Source: Ziziphus jujuba
Lineage: Eukaryota > Streptophyta > Magnoliopsida > Rosales > Rhamnaceae
DNA length: 64,000 nt
Direction of reading: 5' to 3'
NCBI RefSeq assembly: GCF_031755915.1
Contig: NC_083379.1
Coordinates: forward strand, 17,655,501 to 17,719,500
The notes below the pieces were generated by a model. That model had not been told where the DNA came from. It did no database searches and was given only the letters and a program-made list of their open reading frames with translations. The stretch's first letter is position 1. Each line of letters begins with the position of its first letter. Below, in pieces: positions 62,760-64,000 of the stretch. The translations under genes were made by a program, and so were the position numbers.

Positions 62760-64000
62760 ATGCCGATGGTTCCTAAAAGACTGATACTCTCCGTCTCTCC
62801 CATTTTCATCCTCGTTACTCTTGCCATTGCTCAACCACCCTTCCGCATCCACTCCTGTTTGAACGACAAAGGCAATTACACCGCTAACAGTACCTACCAC
62901 GCCAACCTCAACACCCTCCTCACCTCCCTTTTTTCCAACGAACCAGATATCAACGGCTATGGCGCTTTTCAAAGCTCCTCACATGGCAGAAACCCCGACA
63001 AAGCTTACGCCATCGGCCTCTGCAGAGGAGATGTGGAGCCTGATGTTTGCCGGCGTTGCCTTACTAACTCCACAAATCTTCTCACAAAGCTCTGTCCGAA
63101 TCAGAAAGAGGCAATTGGTTGGTACGACCAGTGCATGCTACGCTACTCTAATCGCTCCATATATGGCATCAAGGAAACTGATCCCGCTTTCTTTATCTGG
63201 AACACGCAAAATGCCTCGTCTGACGTCGATGCGTTCCAACGAGATGTGCAGAGCCTGTTTGAGGATCTGAGCAGCCGAGCAGTGGCTGGTGGCTCTCTTC
63301 GTAAGTTTGCCGCAGGAAGCAGGATTGCTGCAAATAACTTCCAAACCATTTATGGTATTGCTCAGTGCACACCAGATTTATCAGATGTGGACTGCAACGA
63401 CTGCTTGAATACTGGTGTTAACGGTCTTACTCAATATTGTAAAGGGTCAAGGGCTGCTACGCTCTTTATGCCAATCTGCAGAGTTGCTTATGACCTCCAA
63501 CTCTTCTATGACGCAGCAGCTGTATCACCCCCTCCTCCGCCAACACCGATTTTATCTCCTTCTCCACCATTATTATCCCCTCTCCCATCGACCAATGGGA
63601 CTACCGAAAATGGTACATCTTTTGTCTACACTTTTTATCGTTTATTAGACTCAAAGAAAAGTCTTTTGGACGCTTTGATCAGAGCAGAATTTTCTTGGTT
63701 TCTAAAAATTGCAGGAAAGAAAAGTCAAACATATCGGATTGTGATCTCTGTAGTTGTGCCAATCCTTGTTTTGACAGCGATAATGTTCTTCGTCTACATT
63801 TGTTTATGCGTGAGGAAGGCAAAAGAAAGTGTTAGATGTAAGTTGAGTTAATATGCTATTTAATTTGCTTGTTTTTCAATCACAAAGTCTGCCCTATTTG
63901 GTGGGTAAGATAAGAATTAAAATTGGAATTAAATAATCCGTATCCATGTTTAAGCCAACAATTGACACCATTAAACAATTTTAGGTTAAAAAATTTTAGA
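62760..64000 (+). CDS. Cysteine-rich receptor-like protein kinase (CRK), 5' part
   Basis: Exon 1 is 62760-63612 and exon 2 63715-63837; the next intron (GTAAGT at 63838) runs out of the window. ATG 62760 is used; a second Met two codons on is possible. Domains: signal peptide about 1-24, two DUF26 domains with CRGDVEPDVCRRC and CTPDLSDVDCNDC, a Pro/Ser-rich linker, and in exon 2 a transmembrane segment (IVISVVVPILVLTAIMFFVY) followed by a basic stop-transfer run. Splicing joins phase 1 to phase 1, as in the complete CRK. No stop interrupts the visible parts. Like the pseudogene, and unlike the complete CRK, it has an intron straight after the transmembrane exon. Whether the kinase part is intact cannot be seen. 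Confidence 0.88.

Overview
The window is nuclear DNA from a flowering plant, most likely a eudicot. Three loci belong to the plant-only cysteine-rich receptor-like kinase (CRK, DUF26) family, with GT-AG introns. The rest is mostly plant transposable elements: Ty3/gypsy, Ty1/copia, Cassandra TRIM, MULE, hAT, CACTA-like and MITEs. I cannot name the species.

Layout. 1-10201: a very young tandem array of a non-autonomous Ty3/gypsy element with 2.92-kb LTRs; two 3.9-kb segments 6285 bp apart are almost identical. 10202-11154: part of an older related LTR on the minus strand into which that array inserted. 13024-16655: a CRK pseudogene with broken kinase exons, holding two MITEs. 17110-27804: LTRs nested inside an LTR, interrupting a 20-21-bp minisatellite. 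28430-31216: a Mutator-like element with a perfect 9-bp target duplication, holding a nested hAT element. 31571-34518: the only complete CRK, six exons and 693 residues, with an unusual HCD catalytic motif.

34581-43987: a decayed copia element starting 62 bp after the CRK stop; it is interrupted by a Cassandra TRIM and by a 3.7-kb gypsy solo LTR with an ATTGG target duplication. 44080-49659: a non-coding CACTA-like region with about twenty copies of a GCGATGCTTTT palindrome. 50435-51480: a duplicate of a CRK upstream region with no CRK after it. 52590-55800: a decayed gypsy pol with a second Cassandra copy. 56048-62040: a 334-bp tandem repeat array split by a complete but dead copia element. 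62760-64000: the first two exons of a third CRK, which runs out of the window.

How it fits together. This is a tandem immune-receptor-type gene cluster (one dead, one complete, one cut by the window edge, plus one orphan promoter) expanded by repeated rounds of nested insertion. Many insertions can be ordered in time because their target duplications or empty sites are still visible. The gypsy LTRs carry dense TTGAC (W-box) repeats next to their 5' end. I saw no tRNA, CRISPR or prokaryote-type system, and no clear new protein system. The most unusual items are the scrambled INT-then-gag gypsy derivative, the palindrome-rich CACTA-like region, the HCD kinase and the orphan CRK promoter.
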